Shown: positions 40,290 to 53,091 of the stretch, in pieces
How the letters are laid out: the number at the start of each line of letters is the position of its first letter
How positions within the stretch are numbered: the first letter of the stretch is position 1
Source: Prostheceraeus crozeri
Lineage: Eukaryota; Platyhelminthes; Polycladida; Euryleptidae
Assembly (NCBI GenBank): GCA_907163375.1
Contig: CAJQUW010015614.1
Coordinates: 62,001-126,000, forward strand
Length of the DNA stretch: 64,000 nt
Direction: 5' to 3'
Position numbers and translations under genes: made by a program
Notes under the pieces: model-generated
What the model was told of the DNA's origin: nothing
The model's input: the letters and a program-made list of their open reading frames with translations, nothing else
The model's database searches: none

Positions 40290-41150
40290 CGCACCCAGTA
40301 TATAATAGGTTGAGTATTGACCCAAAAAAATGTCAGCATAGATTGAAAATGTTTATATCAAAAGATTCAGAATTTTTTAGGGATTGTGTTTAACTTATTT
40401 TAACTTATTTTAACTTTCAACTTCTTTTTGCCTTTTTTTACAATTTAATAAAGGCTTAATTTCTGCAAATTATTCCTGCGTTTACATACTACTGATTTGA
40501 AATGTCTATACAAGTAGTATGAAACTTACTAGACATCAAAGGAAATAACTAACAGGTGTCTTAATTAAGCGGAAATTTGGTTGATTATCAAGGGAATTTC
40601 ATGAAACACATTGTAATGCAATTTTTCATGTAAAAGTTGAAACCTTATTGTGCTTCTTGGCTGAATTTTTAAGTTTTTAATTCACTTTTCATCGGCGTGA
40701 TTTAATGATTTTTTGTTGAATAAATAATTTTGTTTGTTTAATGTGAATACTATTGTGAACCCATGTACATATATTTATATCAATCATTAGGCTATCTTTG
40801 TTTGCTCTTTCAGTGGCAGCCTTTATGATATGATCACGCTTAAGAAAATATGCTTACTAATAACAAGACGTAAGCACTCAAACAGTAGAAACCTATCGAA
40901 TTGCTAATTCAGCAATTATTACAACTGTATGTATGACACGGAGGCATGAAACACTATTACATGTGTTTCTTCTGTTATGCTATCATGATCAGTCAATTCC
41001 GTGATAATTTCTTGAAAACTGCAAACATTTGCATATCTGACACGTCGCATTGGGTCTCAACTAGAGTCCATTTACTGAAATCGAAACTACATACTCATTG
41101 TGGATTGAATTAATGCTGAGTTGCTACTCTTCCTAACATACTTACTCTAT
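40290..41150. mobile_element. CATAGAGTA family copy
   Basis: Same interior as 35765-36642 (AGGGAATTTCATGAAACACA near 40589; GCTATCATGATCAGTCAATT near 40979), ending CTTACTCTATG. Left end worn. Confidence 0.7.
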
Positions 41151-41276
41151 GTTCCACACTAAAACGAATAGCTGAAATGATCATCAACTAACACCGGGGT
41201 TTGATACCAGTCCTACTGCATGGTAGAAAATGGTTCCCTTTATAGCCTGAGTAAAACCTTCATCTATAAACTTGAA

Positions 41277-41632
41277 CCAAAGTCATCAGGTTCTTTAAAA
41301 ATCATTAAAATTTTGCATGCACTTGCTTGATGTACCGACAAAATGGATTTCGATAACAGAAGTCAGACTTTATTATATTTTGAGGGTATAAAATCACATA
41401 GCTTGTTCATGATAGCCTTATATGACCTTCCAGACAATGCCTCTTATTACAAAAATTTTATACCAAAATCATCAGGTTTTTTAAAGATCATTAAAATGTT
41501 GCATGCACTTGCTTGATGTACCGACAAAATGGATTTCTATAACAGAAGTCAGACTTTATTATATTCTGAAGGCATAAAATTACATAGCTTGTTCATGATA
41601 ACCTTATATGACCTTCCAGACAATGCCTCTTG
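41277..41632. repeat. ~185-bp tandem duplication
   Basis: GCATGCACTTGCTTGATGTA and its surroundings occur at about 41317 and 41502; units run from 41277 and 41462. Several substitutions, so not very recent. Confidence 0.85.
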
Positions 41633-42639
41633 TTCGTCACATAATGCTGTCAGTGCAATTAGTCTAACTTATTACAGACTGCATGAAGTTGAAGAAACTA
41701 GATAATTATCCGGGCAGTAAAGTCAGGAATTTGTTTGATGTTATTGTTACAGTAATCATGTACAGTTACTTCACGCTCTGGTGACAATCTAGCCGTCAAC
41801 GATGTTATTGCAAAGTCAGCATTGGAATAAAAGAAGATACAATAACAGTTTTCATCGAATAATTCATGAGGTGAAACTAGAGGGCAGAGCCAAGTTGCCA
41901 CCTGTCACGCCCTTTTGTCTGACCTTAGACAGCACCGTTTTTTCTTTTTTGTAATCAGATTTTAACCGAAGGATCAAACGGAAAGTATGTCGAGGGGTAG
42001 GCATCCTCTGGAGGGTAAGGATGTTGAAGATGATAGCATGTGTAGAAATCCGAGGCCCTATGATAATTAAAGGTTGCATCACGAGTGTCGATCGAGGGCG
42101 AAGTCCGAGATGGTTACACTTTGTTTCTTTGCAATAGTGATGCAAGCGATTTATCGCAACAGTCAGCCGATTTCTATGAAATTGCCGACGCTATGCAAGG
42201 AATCTACACTTAATTTAAATAGTCCGCAATCAATGGCATAGAAATCGTCTTTCAAACATAGATATCTAAAACCAACGATTTAGGCTGACGAACTGTCTGT
42301 CGATGTGGCCTGTATAGGGATTGTTCAGAGAGCGCCGTCAGATAAACGCTATCACAGCGTTCCCAAGCGAAGGTGCTTCAGACAATGGCACTGTGATAAT
42401 AAACTTCAGATATTGCTAGCGAAAATAGTCATTGTTTTGATAGCAATATTGTTTCAATTTCTTAATCTTAACAATAGCAACTGTCAGCTGATCATGACGT
42501 CACAATACGAAAATAGCATAGAAAGCTGAAATTCGTAACATAAGATCAAGCGGAGAGGATGTCGCGGGGTAGAAACATGGATAATAAAAGACTATAATGG
42601 ACTAGAACATTGAAATCAATGGAACGTCGTGGCCATGTG

Positions 42640-43140
42640 TTGTCATAACAACGGTGCCTGAAAGATGGCGGCTTCAAGTGGTTGACAATCGGAACATGTA
42701 ACGTTAATGAAATTACACAATCTGTTCACATAATATCATAGCGATCGAACAATGTACATTAAACACGCCAAACTATGCGAAGTTTTAGTCACTCTCATCA
42801 ACCGGATCACACAGCAAAGAGACACAGTCGATGTCAAGTTCTACAAAGAAGTTGTAAACGTTTTTTCGTGCGCCTGCTAAATTTTTGAATAATGATCGGA
42901 GGGCCCAACATCATCGAAAAAACTTTTGCACAATGATCTGAATTCTTCGAATTTGAAGGAATCGTGGCGATCGGAGCATTTTGAAGGAATTCACAGCAAT
43001 CCGCAAGCGATGCACGACTATTTTTCCTATCTCCGCAAGGTATTAAAAAATTCTCTTTGCCCACTTAGCAAGTTCCTGCTTGTGCCATAGTTTTTAATCA
43101 GTTTGCACTTCTAGCAAAGTGATATGCTTAAACAATCTAT
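42640..43140 (-). repeat. hAT-like family copy
   Basis: Inverted, diverged copy of the interior of 8000-8617, including the stretch whose translation has NSKNSDHCAKVFS in both. I do not treat that frame as a gene: it is repeat sequence with different ends in each copy. Confidence 0.75.
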
Positions 43141-46100
43141 TTCTATGGTGCATACCCATTTCAGTCCTTTATTGACACAGATGTCAGCTTTGTATGGCTT
43201 CATTCGACATTGAAAGGATGTTGTTGATCAGGGAAAGTTCTTGCCTACGTGGACAGACTGCGGATGTTTGATGTGAGTCACCTACTCGGAGGAATATTGT
43301 CGCTTTGCGCTAAAGCATATATCGTTGTCATGCTGGCGGATAGCAAAGCTATATTTCAAATTAATAAATAATTTTGACATATTTTTAGAGTATTGCGAAA
43401 TTTAGCAAAGACGATGATTGTAAATCTCCATGATGATTCCTATTCATGATGCTCGAATGTTTGAATATACTAAATAGTCATTGAGTACAAAAATGAATGT
43501 ATTGGATTATTTCCTTTTCATGGAATACTCCTGAAAATTGCTTGCACGAACTCTCGAAGATCTTCTTTTAAAATAAGCATTATCAGTGCATCTATGAAAT
43601 GATATTCTGTGATACCTTCAAATGTGATTTTAAAGAAGAAAAGCGATTTCAAAATAAATCAAGATTATTTGAAAATTCATTAAAATTACTACTTGAAAAT
43701 TTGAAGTGGCACGCACATGTACAGAGCATCTGCAGTAAGGCAAGTAAAAAAATTTCTTGCTAGGAAATCTGCGTTCCTTTGTTCTTCACAAAGACATAAT
43801 TAATGTGTATGACATTTCTGTAAGAAGAATACTGTGCGGACTTCGAACTGATGGGCACACGCCGCGTGATTCTTGCTCTGAGATTTTTTGGGAAGATAAC
43901 GTATACTGATAATGTACGTCATCAACTTTTCCCTCAAAGTCTAATCAATCGTTCCCACCATTTTGTCATGCCCATTGTTCACACCAAACGCTGATTTAAT
44001 TCTTTCTTGCATTTCTGTACTTTGAATTAATGAATTCTTTGTCATATTGCAAAACCTAATTTCTTGTGCGGATTGATTTTCAGTCATATGAAAATAAAAC
44101 GCATTATTATTATTTAAATACGTCATTACAACTATGATATTCAATAAGCATACACAGAAAGATAAAGATAAGCAGTGAACTTTGTGGTGGATGGGTGGAG
44201 TTTGTGATGTCATGGCAAAATTGAAGATGTGCTATCGTGAAATTTGATATTGCTAGGTATGTCGTTTTTTGGACATACCGGGTAACTATATCTTTAGACA
44301 TGAGCTCCTCCTACCTCTATAAATCAATGAAAGATAATCAGATGAGGTGCGAATTTCAAGACTGTATAAGAGAAAGACTTTGTCTGCATTAGATTTAACT
44401 GTATCCATGTAGAAGTAACATGATTTAAAGACTCGTATTCATAACACACATAACTCATACATTGAGGAACTGCAGGATACTGCAATGCATCAGTGCTTCA
44501 AAGTTCAAAGCATGAAGTTCACAATCTAATCTATAAACGCTAATCAATGAACGAAGGTGCAGCTTAAGATACTTACGATTAAATGAACTGCTTATTTTAA
44601 CAGCAGGGTAAAATTATTTTTTTCACCAATGTGATAGAGTCCACTGAATCGAGACGTAGCACACGCGGAATTGTACGCGGGTTTAATTGCGTGCAACAGC
44701 GTGTGTCTACGTAGTGTCTGGTCACATAGTGAACACGGCCGCACAAACTGGCTGTTAGAGTCTGAGAAACTGACACCTCCCTATGATCCGCAAGATAGTT
44801 GGCAGAGATTTATTTCAATGTTTAGCAGGCCTTGCTGTTTAAAATGACTACCGACAGTAAACTTGTAGTCAGAAGAATATCAAAATTTCGCATGTTGATC
44901 ATTGGATGGAAATTGAAAGTAAAGTAAACGACAACACTGAACAAGAAACAGCAGCAATCACTGGTGACGAATGACAATAAATATGAGCTTGAGAACCATC
45001 AGATGGCCATTACTACTATTCCAATTTGCTCATATTGGATATTGTAATACATATGAAATTGCATGATTGTATGACCTTTATTCTGCTGATATTATGCAGC
45101 AAACGGCCTGTTGAAACCCTGATTTTCAAAGTCAATCACTGCGACAACAGTGAGTTAGAATTAGGGCAGCCCACATATAACTTGAAGAATGCAAATTTAT
45201 GACTTAATTAACCTGAAATTTATTACCTTATAATACGTAGTTAAAATACATGCAACATAGTTCCATCCAGAGACTTTATACATGTATCTCAGTTTCCAAC
45301 TCACTGCTCATCATTTTTTAGAATGTGATTTCCGCAGTGTTAGAAGGGATGCGGATCTCCAACGATGTCAGGGCCACCGCCATCTCCAGATTTAATGCTG
45401 TCACTCAAAAATGCAACATTTTCTCAGCAATTCTTCAACTTAGAGAGCGATATTTCTACAGAAGTAGATGCTGATTTGAAGATTGTTAAAAAGCAAAGAT
45501 AATATTCAAGAGATTGTTTTTTCAATGACATTCCAGGTTTCAACTGACAGGCGTCAATCTGGAGCTCAATTTACAAAGCATCTGAAGCAGGCTCAATGCT
45601 GCAAAAAACTGAACACTGTTCTCAACCATACTTTAATGTTAAGCTTCAATCGTTGATAATTCCTCTTACTGGGCGCTGTCATTTACCACAGCCTCGGCAT
45701 TAAGGACGATAATCATTTTTGAAGTAATATACTATTACTGCTAAGCGTGTCAAATGTTCAACTCTTTTATACTCCGCAGTTTTCAGCCCATTAACCCTTC
45801 GAATAACAATCATCTGTGCTAAAATAGATTTCATAATATTTTGCTCTTGATAGCAGAGGCTTTAACACTGCCGAAGTGAAGTTTAATTGAAAGCTAGAGT
45901 CAGCCGATCAACGAATTGACAATTTCTGATTTTCATATCACAGCTGTGTAGAAGATGTGTGCAACACAGTTTACAAGAAACACAGGTAAAGAAATTTATA
46001 AGCATTTTGAACATACGAGATAGCAGAATACCACCACAGGAAAAGGCCAAATCGCCCTCACAGTGTGCAAATTGGATTAACTTACGATCTTAACCTCTTT

Positions 46101-46590
46101 TCAGATGGTAATGTTCGATTTCATAATCCCATGAAAATGGTGTTTATCCAGAAGAAACTCTAAGAGTTGATCATTAACCGATGGCTGACACTGGCTTCGC
46201 ACATGACGAAAACAACACAATTATCTCTTGGTGAAATCATTTCTTTCTACAGGTCGTGCCTCATTACTTGTAGTTTAAAGAAACAAAAGAGATTATAATG
46301 ATAATTTACAGTTAACAATTGTCTTTTGAATGTGAATCTTCTCGCTTGGTTGACTGTCGTCAATTTGTTTAAGATTGATAATTCACGTACCGACGTACGT
46401 GCTCTTTTGCCACCTTATGCGGTCATACAAATGACAACATTTATCCTGTGATTATATCACATCGTTCATTTCAATCTTAGGAAAATCCTGTTAAGTTTAA
46501 ATTACATTTTTGTTGATCTACGAGTGAATCTAAGCAAGATTCCATACATTTATCTCGTTGAATGGAAAAAATGATGGTTCAACGTCGCTA
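43141..46590. other. 3.4 kb with nothing recognised
   Basis: AT-rich and without credible coding potential or clear repeats that I could match in the window. Confidence 0.45.
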
Positions 46591-46849
46591 ATCCCTCATC
46601 CAGGGATCTTGGACGGTGCTAACATAGTCAGACTTCAATCTGGAGCATTGGGATCTTTTAATCCGAATCACAGAGTTAGGCCGCAGCACTGAAAGCAAAT
46701 ACGAGCGCCTCGAGCAAACGTATGTCCGCAAGGTATTAATCGCTACCGTTCGCTTTGCTCGCAGTGTGGCAGTCTACAACTGCTGTAATGATGACTTTAT
46801 ATTTGCTGCAAAACGCTTGGAAAAGCCCGCAGTGTGGCTGAGGCCTTAG

Positions 46850-47370
46850 ACAGGTCGTCTCTTCTTCTGTTTGACTAGAAGGGAAGCATTGGAACATGCA
46901 ACGTAATTGAAATGGCACATTCTCCTGACTGAATACCATTGCAATCGGACAATAAGCAGCCAGATCAACATTAAACACTCGAAATTGTGGTGTTTCAGTG
47001 ACTGTCATCGACCGGACCACACAGCAAAGAGACAGTCGATGTCAAGTTCTACAGAGAAGTTTGTGGACGCTTTTTGGTGCGCCTGCTAACTTTTTTAATA
47101 ATGATCGGACGGCCAAACATTATTGAGAAAACTTTTGCGCAATGATCTGAATTCTTTGAATCTGAATCAAATCTGAATCACCTTCGATCATGGTGATCGG
47201 GACATTTTGAAGGAATCCAGAACAATCCGCAAGGGACGCATGAATATTTTTCCTATCTCTGCAAGATATTAAAAATTTCTTTTTGCCCACTTATTAAGTT
47301 CCTGCATGTACCATCGTTTTGAATCAGTTTGCACTGCTAGCAAAGTTATGCGCTTAAACAATCTAGTTCT
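46850..47370 (-). repeat. hAT-like family copy
   Basis: Inverted diverged copy of 8000-8617 (GCACACTTCTCTTCTGTTTGAC-like edge, then the ATGATCGGACGGCCAAACAT segment). Confidence 0.7.
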
Positions 47371-47413
47371 GTAGTCCGAATGCCCTTTCTGACGACTTCC
47401 AATGACACTTTCG

Positions 47414-47481
47414 GAGCTCGACCTCTGGACCAGATGATCGCTAGGCTAAGCATTTAATCACTGTGCCACGGAGACCAGCAG
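47414..47481 (-). repeat. tRNA-derived SINE head
   Basis: Minus strand reads GGTCTCCGTGGCACAGTG... then CAGAGGTCGAGCTCC, the same A-box/B-box head as 4567-4641. It directly precedes the LINE fragment. Confidence 0.6.
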
Positions 47482-47529
47482 TTATTTCTTTGATCGAGAT
47501 AATTCAATACACAGAAATTCAACGAAAAA

Positions 47530-48548
47530 GGAATAGAGCGGAAGAGCACATTGAAAGTTGTTGTACGTAAACGTATTCTTCCTTTCATCGAAAGTGGTGT
47601 TAATTGTAATCAGTTTGCATACTTACCCCGTCCTGGAGCCGGGAGTACTAGTGCTTTAGTTCTAACACAACATAAAATTTTGTTGTTCTTAGACTCGGCA
47701 TCAGGATGTGTTCGTTTGCTGATAGTAGACTTAGCAAAAGCTTTCGACAAAATTCCTCATAATGTGATTTTGAATGCATGCAAGGGTCTGAGTTTACCTG
47801 ATGTAACGTTAAAATGGATTCCCAGTTTTTTATCCGAAAAAGGCAGCGTACTTTTATTAATAATGTTTTTTCTTCTTGGTCACCCATTGCAAGTGGCATT
47901 ACGCAAGGTAGTATCTTAGGGCCTATCTTATTTGCAATTGCTGTTAACGATTTTTGTCCTGTATCTCCTAACTCGTCTGTGATTCGTTATGCAGATGATT
48001 TACTATTGCTGCATTTTGTGCGTAATGCCCAAGAGGATAATTTGCAAGCCGAATGGCTAAACTTTACCTGTTAATGATTCCAAATGCTGTATTATGAACA
48101 TTATCACGAAGAGACATTTAACCCCAAACCCTGTTTCTCTTTCTGTTGATTCATCATAACCAGAAGTAGAGTATCTAACGTTTCTCCGTGTCATTATGTC
48201 TCGCGATTTAAAATGGAATCGCCATGTTGATTATATTACAAAGAAGGCACTAAAAAGATTTTTCATTCTGTACAATCTTTGGCGTGCGGACTGTCCGCCT
48301 ATGTTATTGCGAAGGTGTTAAATTTCATTTATTCGGTCTATTTTGACGTACTCGTACGCATGTTTCTGCAATATTCCGCAGTATTTGTTAAAGAAGCTCA
48401 TCGCAATAGAAAAAGAGCTTACGGAATTATTGGTTTGCCGTATGTTGAGGAACTTTCTCTTTCTGTTGTTTGTGATAAAACGTGTGAAAGTCTTTTTTCT
48501 AAAATTGTAAAATATCAAGAGCATCCTTTGCGTGAACTATTTTCATAA
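47530..48548 (+). mobile_element. LINE reverse transcriptase fragment (CR1/Jockey-like)
   Basis: RT motifs are clear: LLIVDLAKAFDKIPHNVIL, SGITQGSILGPILFAIAVND and SVIRYADDLLLLHF (YADD active site), then KWNRHVDYITKKALKRFFIL, typical of CR1/L2/Jockey LINEs. The frame shifts once between the first and second blocks (about 47840), and stops and at least one more shift follow the YADD block, so it is dead. Both ends are missing; it ends exactly where a MITE fragment starts. Confidence 0.85.
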
Positions 48549-48744
48549 CGAAGTTCATAGTTCCAAGTTCGTGCCCAATAATTTTTCCTTCGATTTCATT
48601 GGATAAACAAATATTTGGTTTGGTGCCTATTAGTGCCTAGTGGCGCCTACTGGTACCTCGAGGCACTAGAAAGGCACTAACTAGCCGCTAACTGGCACAA
48701 AATTTCGGTTTCGTGCCTAATTTTGTGCCCTAGAGTTTACAGTG
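48549..48744 (-). mobile_element. MITE fragment, CACTGTAAAC family
   Basis: The right end AGAGTTTACAGTG plus ~180 bp match 52249-52430 in reverse complement (GTGCCTAGTGGCGCCTACTG and on). The other terminus is absent; the LINE abuts the break. Confidence 0.8.
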
Positions 48745-49061
48745 TAGTCATAGCAACGGTTAACAGTGAAAAATAGTGCTGACTGTATCGGAAATGGATT
48801 TCCCTAGTGTGACTGCGGTCTGTGGAAGATGGACGATGGGAGATGAAAATCGTCTCATCACACCTAAGGGGAGACGCCTTGTGAAGAATGTACAAAATGG
48901 CGGCTGACATGAAAGATGGAAGATGCCTCTTCTTGTGTGACAGCAGATTAAGCAAAACATCAGAAGAGTGGTGATGCATCGCCCCCAGCGGGAATGACCC
49001 TTTCACTGACGATCTCGCTCCCTCTTCTAAAATAGTCAGTATGAAATAGTGCGCATTAACT

Positions 49062-49365
49062 TCAGCATTCGCAGTTACCTGCATTATGTCGTTCGTAGCT
49101 ACGATTCATATTAGATTTGAACGACGACTTCGGATGATTCGAGCATCTTTTTAGGTAGAGGTTCGCATGGGTCGGCTTACGATAAACCGAAAATACCAAT
49201 CCATCGTTGCAGTCGATGAGGATGTCTAAAAATGATACTCTACCATCCTGTTCTTTCTCCAAAGAAAATTTGATACCAGGCCTCAAATTGTTGACCAACT
49301 CAAAAAACCTTGAAAAGTCACCGTTATATGAAGGCCAAAATAGTAGAACATCGTCAACATAGCTT
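49062..49365 (-). mobile_element. Penelope-like element fragment
   Basis: Minus strand encodes YVDDVLLFW (RT active site) and then NNLRPGIKFSLEKEQDGRVS, FLDILI and VYRKPTHANLYLKR. FLDxLI...VYRKPTHTxxYL is diagnostic of Penelope-like reverse transcriptases. A broken fossil fragment: only about 100 residues remain and it stops at a polypyrimidine tract. Confidence 0.85.
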
Positions 49366-49558
49366 CCTGTTCCTCCTCTTCCTTCACTTCCCTCACCCCT
49401 TCCTCCCTCTCTCCCCTCCTGCCCCTCACTCTGTCCCCCTCCCCCTTCCCCACTCTCCTCCTTCTATTCGCCCCTCTCCACTCCTCTTCCTCTGCTTCTT
49501 CCTCCTTCACCTCCCATTCCTCCTCCCTCCCTCTCTCCCTCCTCCTCCTCTTCCATTT
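49362..49558 (+). repeat. ~200-bp polypyrimidine tract
   Basis: Almost pure C/T on the plus strand (CCTTCCTCCCTCTCTCCCCT and similar). Able in principle to form triplex DNA. Codes only for low-complexity peptides. Confidence 0.9.
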
Positions 49559-50201
49559 TGTACGTCTGCAAATTTCTAAAAGAGCTGTATTTTTAATCAT
49601 TCCTAAAAAACACTGGAGTTACGTTGACTTGTATACGTTTATTTTGACAAGTCGGACACGCTTTTAGCTAAGTGTAAGAAGTGCGAACCATCACTTTTAT
49701 TGCATCCTCACATTTGACGCATTAATCGAGTAAATTGTCTATTGAAAACTTACGTCATTTGTTGGAGGAAAGCCCGATTTCCCCTTCGTCAGCTTGTGAT
49801 GCCCCATTGTAAACGATTGTGTGTTTCCATTTGTTGCGAAACCTTTTTGATCGTTCGTTCGAAGGGAATGATGCCTTGGAAGAGAACTGTGTTGAGGAGT
49901 CTACAAAATAAAATAATAATTGTGTCAAATATTAAAGTTATTATTCCAAATTATAGCCAGAGTCGAAGCCGAGTGTGGGTGGAGTAGCTTTGTAACTACA
50001 TAGCCCCTCAAAAGTTTAGCAATCGTAGCACTATTCTACGTTTCCGTTTCATTTTGATAAATTTGGATGAATCAATGAACAGTTAATGATGATGCAACAC
50101 GCGCTTCCTGTTTTTGTTGTCAAAAATATTAAATTGCTAAACTTTTGAGCGGCTATGTATTATCGAGCGCGCTATACTCATCTGCTATCGATTATCTGGA
50201 C

Positions 50202-50940
50202 CATAGAGTAAGTATATAATGTCGACTCAAATGATGTCACCATGCATTGAACATTTTTATATCAATAGATTCGGTTTTTGTGGAGATTCCTGCGGTCTAA
50301 AAAATTATTTGATCACTTTCTAAAAAGCTAAATTTTTACAAAATATTCCTGTGTTTATATACCAGCGATCTGAAACCTCAATGTAAGTAGCATGAAGGTC
50401 ATTAGATATCAAAAAGATTCAATTCTTCACGGAAAAACTTTAATTGTGTTTCTTGGCTGAAATGTCAAGTCTGATCGCATCGACTTCAATTTTTATCGCA
50501 ATGATTTTATGATTCACTAAATTTGTGTTTCATTTCTTCAATCTGAATAGTAATATAGACCCATTTACATACTTTTAAGTTGATTATGATCTAAGTCTTT
50601 GATTTTGATACTTTGCTCATTCAGTGGCTGGTTGTTTTTGATATGATCACGCCCAAGAAAATACTCTTCTTAATAAAGCTGAGTATTAAAGCAATAGTCA
50701 CCCATCGGATTGCTAATTTGGCAAATATTACCTCTCTAGGGCTGTCATGACAGGATTTGTAGAATACTATTATTCCTTCTGTATTGCTATCATGATCAGT
50801 CAATTCCGTAATGATTTCTCCAAATCTGCATCAATTTGCATATCTCACATTTGGTACTGAATCTCAACACGAGTTCATTTAATAAAATCGAAACTGCATA
50901 CACAATGAGAATTTAATTAATAATGAGCTACTACTCTATG
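50202..50940. mobile_element. CATAGAGTA family, complete 739-bp copy
   Basis: Runs from CATAGAGTAAGTATATAA to CTACTCTATG; both ends are present. It is the best copy for defining this family. No gene inside. Confidence 0.8.
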
Positions 50941-51051
50941 CTCCATGCACAAGATGAAAGGAAGCCTGACAGTCCGGCAACCAGAACGAGGCCGAAAGTG
51001 AGACTTTCACCGAATGATGTACTGTACATCCTCTGCGTACTACGCATCGGT

Positions 51052-51243
51052 GCGTCTTCCAAGTTCTAGTGAGTTCCTCTTCTTGTCAGACAGGATCAAA
51101 GAAAGACACATGTAAATCCAATCGGATGCAGATTGCAGTTTTCATTTTTCAACAAAAACTGCAATCTGCGTCCATTGGATTTACATGCGTTTTTCTTTGA
51201 TCCTGTCTGAAGAAGAAGAACTCACTAGAACTCGGCAGACGTG
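51052..51243. repeat. Foldback element, ~92-bp arms
   Basis: GAGTTCCTCTTCTTGTCAGA...GGATGCAGATTGCAGTTTT on the left is repeated inverted on the right with about 85-90% identity and a short spacer near 51148. Confidence 0.85.
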
Positions 51244-52248
51244 CAGATTCGTGATAGTCAAACCCTATGACTGTTTATGGTTTTCATCATTCTGTGAAAG
51301 CCTCGTTCCCTACAGAAACTCGCTGTGGCAGCTGATTTCTATGCTGTATAAGTTTTAAAAATTGTATGGAATAGCCCATTCCAACCGGCAAGAAATACTG
51401 AGTATTCTGAAGTTGATCGGTTTAAAAGTATGCTCATGAATCTCGCACTTTGTCCTCATTGCACCCTCTGATATAAATGAAGTTATTATCGCAGTCATCT
51501 CAGCTACTGATGAGCTGCAACATGCAAATCTGCCGTATGAACGATGTGCACTTAGTACAAATAGCTCCGAATAATTGGATTATAATGTTAATAGCATTCT
51601 TCTTGTTAATATTGTCAAAAGTTCTCTTCTTATATTTGATTTATTTCAATAATATGACTTCGTGACATAAAAATGAGACCTTAAATGAAATACTGATTGA
51701 AATTTACTTTACAAATGAGTCAGGGTCAAACCTTTGAGTGCAACTCAGTCTTGAATAGAATTATTTTTGACTTCAATTGAAATCATGACCTATCAGAACA
51801 ATATTAAGTAAAGAGAATGATTTTGTTTCAAATAGCACGTAAAAATTCAATTCATTATAATTAATCTCTGAAAGGACAATAAACACGATGAACTCAAACT
51901 ATTCATTAAAGTACGCGGAGAGTCGGCTTTGAGGTCAAGAAATTCTCCACCAACTGATCATGAAGTTGTGATGATGCACCAGAATTTGAGAAATAACGGT
52001 TACGTTACTTCTTCAAATGTTAATGAACTGTCATTAGATGACCTCTATAGCTAAAAGTTGCTATGAACTAAATAGATATGAAATATAAGATCAAAAAATG
52101 GTCTATTAATTATTAATGCAACTGCATTATTAGAATTTTCCGTATTAACATCCACGATAATTCATGTTTGATGGCCTAAATGGGGCGTACTCAACGCACT
52201 ACTGTATTTCCGAGCCACAAACACGCATTCCACAGCGAATTTCATGTG
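51244..52248. other. Nothing recognised
   Basis: AT-rich. A 62-residue frame at 51477 with a hydrophobic tail has no support beyond its length. Confidence 0.45.
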
Positions 52249-52554
52249 CACAGTAAACTATGGGCACTAACTTAGCCACGAAGCCGAAATTTCGCGCCAG
52301 TAAACGCCTAGTTAGTGCCTTTCTACTGCCTCGAGGTGCCAGTAGGCGCCACTAGGCACTAATAGGCACCAAACCAAATATTTGTTTATCCAATGAAATC
52401 GAAGGAAAAATCAATGGGAACGAACTCGGCACTATGAACTTCGTGCATACTCGTGCCTTGTGTTGGTTAGAATTGATGCCTAAATTTCGTGCCTACTCGT
52501 GCCTTGTGTTGGTTAGAATTGATGCCTAAATTTCGTGCCCTAGAGTTTACAGTG
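52249..52554. mobile_element. 306-bp MITE, CACTGTAAAC family
   Basis: Ends CACAGTAAACTATGGGCAC and GTGCCCTAGAGTTTACAGTG. The right half contains a 45-bp tandem duplication (CTCGTGCCTTGTGTTGGTTA..., twice in 52450-52540). Confidence 0.85.
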
Positions 52555-52674
52555 CGAATTCAACGGTTAAATGCAAACTAGTGGTCGACATTGCCCACAG
52601 GAACTATTTCAATGATGACAACAATTTCCTCAAAAAAAAGAACTCAATGCCATTTAGAGCAAGTACATGTTCAC

Positions 52675-53045
52675 AGAGTAGAGTATCGACTTAAAAAATG
52701 TCGACATAGCCGTGACAATTTTTATATCAAAATATTCAGTTTTTTACGGAGATTACAATCCTGTGGTCCAGAAAATATTTGAACACGTTTTAAGGCGCAA
52801 AATCTTTTGAAAATATTCCTCTGTTTACACACTAGCGTGAACTGCATTACAATGCATGTCTTAATGGAAAAATTGAGATCTTGTTTTGCTTCTTGGCACA
52901 AGTTTTCAATTCAATATTCATCGGCGTGATTTGTATGATTCCCTAACTTTATGTTTCATTTCTAAATGTGAATAGCAATAGCTGGACCCATTTACATCTT
53001 TTATAGTTACACTGTCTTTGATTATGATATTTTTCTGTTATTTAT
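52675..53045. mobile_element. CATAGAGTA family, partial copy
   Basis: AGAGTATCGACTTAAAAAATGTC... and CGGAGATTACAATCCTGTGG match 35820-35910 of the family; the tail is missing. Confidence 0.65.
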
Positions 53046-53091
53046 GATTATAACCTAATTGACGTATACTCAACGCAGCTACACTGTAAAC

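Noticed and set aside
49283-49600. 105-residue Glu/Arg-rich frame and its Pro/Leu-rich mirror
   Set aside because: Translation of the polypyrimidine/polypurine tract.
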